A program made the translations under genes and the position numbers. Source: Acidobacteriota bacterium (GTDB taxonomy: Bacteria > Acidobacteriota > Terriglobia > Terriglobales > Acidobacteriaceae). Taken from it: a stretch of DNA of 7,650 nt. Each line of letters begins with the position of its first letter. The first letter of the stretch is position 1. Under the pieces are notes generated by a model. That model was not told where the DNA came from, made no database searches, and saw only the letters and a list, made by a program, of their open reading frames with translations. Below, piece after piece: positions 5,787 to 7,650 of the stretch. The stretch is taken from positions 1-7,650 of the forward strand of contig QHZV01000120.1 of assembly GCA_003224785.1 (NCBI GenBank), given 5' to 3'.

Positions 5787-6189
5787 ATGCATCGAACTTT
5801 GTCACGGGCAACAAGCCTCGCTCTGGCATTAGCAATCAGCGGCGCAGGAATGGCTGCATCCGCGCAAGAGTCGGGCACGCAGAACCAATCAGCCGCAGCT
5901 TCTCCATCGAACTCGAGTGCAACTCCGGTTGAGTTACTCGACCGCGAGCAGTGCGCAAACCGCGCAATCGTCGCAGCCGACTGGAACGGCGGTCGCTCCG
6001 CCAGTCCAGGTCAGTGGCGGCGCTGCTTCGAAACCGGCCGGTGTTGCGATCGCACCACCGAAGCAACGGAAAACGCGATCATTGTTGATCAAATTTGGTT
6101 TTATCGTGGGCGCGGGCGCTGCTCTTGGAACGGTGGCGGCTCTTTCAGCAGCCAGCCCCGGGCACGTACCGGGCAGCACAGGACACTGA
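5787..6189 (+). pseudogene. Small exported, Ala/Ser/Pro-rich membrane protein, frameshifted
   Basis: I do not recognise a family. From ATG 5787 (GGAGG 3 bases upstream) the first frame encodes a good signal peptide, with a hydrophobic core LALALAISGAGMAA and likely cleavage at ASA before QES. It continues as a low-complexity segment to about SNSSATP (near 5927), then turns into Cys/Trp/Arg-rich sequence unlike a natural protein. The +1 frame takes over near 5935 with the same composition (STASSAQTAQSSQPTGTAVAPPVQ), a basic patch (KQRKTR), a single membrane helix (about 6082-6165, LLIKFGFIVGAGAALGTVAAL) and stop TGA 6187-6189. Removing one base between about 5925 and 5940 yields one 133-residue protein. 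Without the correction, the first frame would run to 6239 and overlap the kinase start. The restored layout suggests a periplasmic segment tethered by a C-terminal helix. Its place among polysaccharide-like genes hints at an envelope role. Confidence 0.6.
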
Positions 6190-6235
6190 ACTTTGAATTT
6201 CCAATTTCCCACTTCGCGTATGTTGAGGCATTTCG

Positions 6236-6916
6236 TTGAAATCATTCGTGATCACGTTTTCTGGAATTGATGGCGCCGGCAAGACTACACAGATAGAGAA
6301 ACTGAGCACTTACCTGGCGCAAGCCGGAATTCCGGTCCATAACCTAACGTTGTGGGATGACGTTGCCCTATTCCAAGAGGCGCGTTCGAAATTCAGCCGA
6401 GCAGTCTTGCAAAGTGAACCAGGCGCGGGCGCGGTTGGGCGTCCGGTTGAACGCAGAGACAAGAATGCGCAGGCTGCTCCCCTGCTTCTCGGGCGATCTA
6501 TTTTGTACGTGCTGGATATGATCAGTCTTCGGCATACGTTGCGGAATGTGCGCTCCGAAATCGGCGGTGTAATTATTTTCGACCGCTACCTGTACGATCA
6601 GCTCGCGGCACTGCCTATGAATCGGTGGCTCACCCGAGCGTATGCCAAAACGCTGCTGCGCTTCACCCCTAAGCCTGACCTTGCATATGTTCTCGACGCC
6701 GATCCGAAAGAAGCGTGCGCTCGAAAACCAGAATATCCGCTGGAATTCATGCGCGAGTATCGGAAGTCATACCTCGCGCTGAGTCGCGTGGCGGGGCTTC
6801 ATCTTGTTCACGAGGGAACTCCGGAAGAAGTGCATCTCGCCATCCTTCGCCGCTTCACCAAACTGGTTCCTTCACTTCAGCCTCAACCACAGGTTGACTC
6901 GGAAGTACTGGCCTAA
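6236..6916 (+). CDS. Thymidylate-kinase-like P-loop kinase, divergent
   Basis: The 226-residue protein has the thymidylate kinase fold. The Walker A is GIDGAGKTT at 10-18; the DR motif FDRYLYDQ at 115-122 sits where Tmk has DRY; LDAD at 153-156 and a basic stretch (CARKPEYPLEFMREYRKS, 161-178) mark the lid region. Canonical dTMP kinases have an EPGGT-type substrate loop soon after the second strand; here that place reads TLWDDVALFQEARSKFSR. An EPGAG occurs later, at 61-65, in a different context. The substrate may therefore not be dTMP. The start is TTG at 6236 with GAGG 7 bases upstream; it places the conserved first strand (SFVITFSGIDG) right at the N-terminus. The gene lies 46 bases after the exported protein and before a glycosyltransferase, so a role in nucleotide-sugar or lipid-carrier metabolism is possible, but this is inference. 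Confidence 0.8.
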   Translation: MKSFVITFSGIDGAGKTTQIEKLSTYLAQAGIPVHNLTLWDDVALFQEARSKFSRAVLQSEPGAGAVGRPVERRDKNAQAAPLLLGRSILYVLDMISLRHTLRNVRSEIGGVIIFDRYLYDQLAALPMNRWLTRAYAKTLLRFTPKPDLAYVLDADPKEACARKPEYPLEFMREYRKSYLALSRVAGLHLVHEGTPEEVHLAILRRFTKLVPSLQPQPQVDSEVLA

Positions 6917-6988
6917 AAAAGCCTTCGTCGTCGGTAAAGCGCGGCAGACGCGGAAGAGCAGGCAGCATGAGTGTGCCTTAGGAAATGG

Positions 6989-7003
6989 GTGGGTCCAAAT
7001 CCC
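6989..7003 (+). other. T-arm-like sequence in the kinase-glycosyltransferase gap
   Basis: GTGGGTCCAAATCCC differs at one base from the T-arm segment of the tRNA-Ser at 2865-2879. No acceptor, anticodon or D-arm partner is found around it, and the universal TTC of the loop is TCC. It is most likely chance or a decayed fragment. The rest of the 6917-7087 gap shows no gene and no clear terminator or promoter. Confidence 0.2.
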
Positions 7004-7076
7004 GAGTACCTTTTGATCTAAGTACGACCAACGCCTTTCAACTCAAAAACATCCAAGAACTCGCATTCCCGATCCC

Positions 7077-7080
7077 AGGA
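7077..7080 (+). promoter_or_regulatory. Ribosome binding site of the glycosyltransferase
   Basis: AGGA lies 7 bases before ATG 7088. The in-frame stop TAA at 7019-7021 and absence of another ATG, GTG or TTG in between make 7088 the clear start. Confidence 0.6.
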
Positions 7081-7087
7081 CTCTTCG

Positions 7088-7650
7088 ATGATCAATTCTT
7101 CACGGTTCAAGTTAGGCCTAGCGATTCCAACTCTTAACGAAGCGGGCAACATTGGCACGCTGCTTGATGGCCTGCACGACGCCATGTCATCAATGCCGAT
7201 TGATTACGAATTCATTGTTGTTGATGACGACAGCAAAGATGGCACTGCAGAAATCGCGCGCCAATATGCGTCGCGCGATTCCCGGGTCCGCGTCTTCACT
7301 CGCCAAGGCAAGCGTGGACTGGCGGGTGCGGTCATGTACGGTTGGGGGCAAACTGATGCGAATCTGCTGGGCGTAATTGATGCTGACCTGCAGCATCCAC
7401 CGGAGGTGTTGCCAAGATTGGTGGAGCCGGTGATGAACGGAAATGACCTTGCGATCGCGAGCCGTTACGTCGCTACTGAGAACAATGGGTTAGACAATTG
7501 GAATTGGCTGCGCGCACTCATCTCGAGGTTCGGAACGCTGGCCACAGCCCCACTGCAAAAAAAGCATATGCGCATTAGAGATCCACTCTCGGGGTTTTTT
7601 GTGATGCGGCGCGAGTGCATTGAAGGGCTTGAATTGCAGCCGGAAGGTTT
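7088..7650 (+). CDS. Family 2 glycosyltransferase, dolichyl-phosphate-mannose-synthase-like (3' end outside window)
   Basis: This enzyme class transfers a sugar from a nucleotide donor to a polyprenyl-phosphate or related lipid at the inner face of the membrane. The visible 187 residues form a GT-A domain. LGLAIPTLNEAGNI (9-22) is the first strand and loop, and IVVDDDSKDGT (43-53) is the donor-binding DD motif. GLAGAVMYG (78-86) is followed by VIDADLQHPPE (97-107), the metal-binding DAD motif with the LQHPPE signature of the DPM1/DPMS subgroup. DPLSGFFVMRR (165-175) matches the conserved D-x-x-S-G-F segment. The protein continues past the window, so a C-terminal membrane or GtrA-like domain cannot be judged. 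It starts 171 bases after the kinase and may have its own promoter. Donor sugar is not predictable from this part; mannose and glucose are both possible. Confidence 0.92.
   Translation, partial: MINSSRFKLGLAIPTLNEAGNIGTLLDGLHDAMSSMPIDYEFIVVDDDSKDGTAEIARQYASRDSRVRVFTRQGKRGLAGAVMYGWGQTDANLLGVIDADLQHPPEVLPRLVEPVMNGNDLAIASRYVATENNGLDNWNWLRALISRFGTLATAPLQKKHMRIRDPLSGFFVMRRECIEGLELQPEG

Noticed and set aside
1..7650. CRISPR array, insertion sequence, phage or toxin-antitoxin module
   Set aside because: No regularly spaced direct repeats, transposase motifs, terminal inverted repeats or paired small genes of those kinds were seen on either strand.

Overview
The window looks like chromosomal DNA of a moderately GC-rich, diderm soil-type bacterium. 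An Acidobacteriota origin is my best guess. The grounds are the style of the long OmpA-like envelope protein, the ECF sigma factor placed beside polysaccharide-type genes, the Ala/Pro-rich small exported protein, and frequent GTG/TTG starts with good Shine-Dalgarno sites. This is inference from gene style; no phylogenetic marker was tested. I see no insertion sequence, CRISPR array or phage gene.

Left part (1-2892): a possible 47-residue hydrophobic protein lies just before tadA (tRNA adenosine deaminase), both on the + strand. Facing tadA on the - strand is a 586-residue outer-membrane protein with a signal peptide, a beta-barrel, two Ig-like repeats and an OmpA peptidoglycan-binding domain. 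A GC-rich hairpin plus T-tract between the two genes is a good intrinsic terminator for the OmpA-like gene. A complete tRNA-Ser(CGA) with encoded CCA follows on the + strand, divergent from the OmpA-like gene.

Middle (2893-3551): 659 bases with no credible gene. It holds several inverted repeats, including a 13-bp, one-mismatch hairpin, and serves as the upstream region of the next cluster.

Right part (3552-7650, all + strand): an ECF-type sigma factor; a nucleotidyltransferase-like protein with a left-handed beta-helix whose reading frame is broken; a STAS-domain protein with Thr at the usual phospho-acceptor position; a small exported/membrane protein whose frame is also broken; a divergent thymidylate-kinase-like P-loop kinase; and, running off the end, a dolichyl-phosphate-mannose-synthase-like family 2 glycosyltransferase. 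The genes are closely spaced up to the kinase, with a 171-base gap before the glycosyltransferase. Together they suggest the regulatory and early-enzyme end of a surface or exopolysaccharide locus. Both broken genes need the same correction (one base too many) to restore a continuous frame. That means either recent decay of the locus or sequencing/assembly error. These two lesions, and the combination of sigma factor, STAS protein, kinase and glycosyltransferase, are the most interesting aspects of the window.
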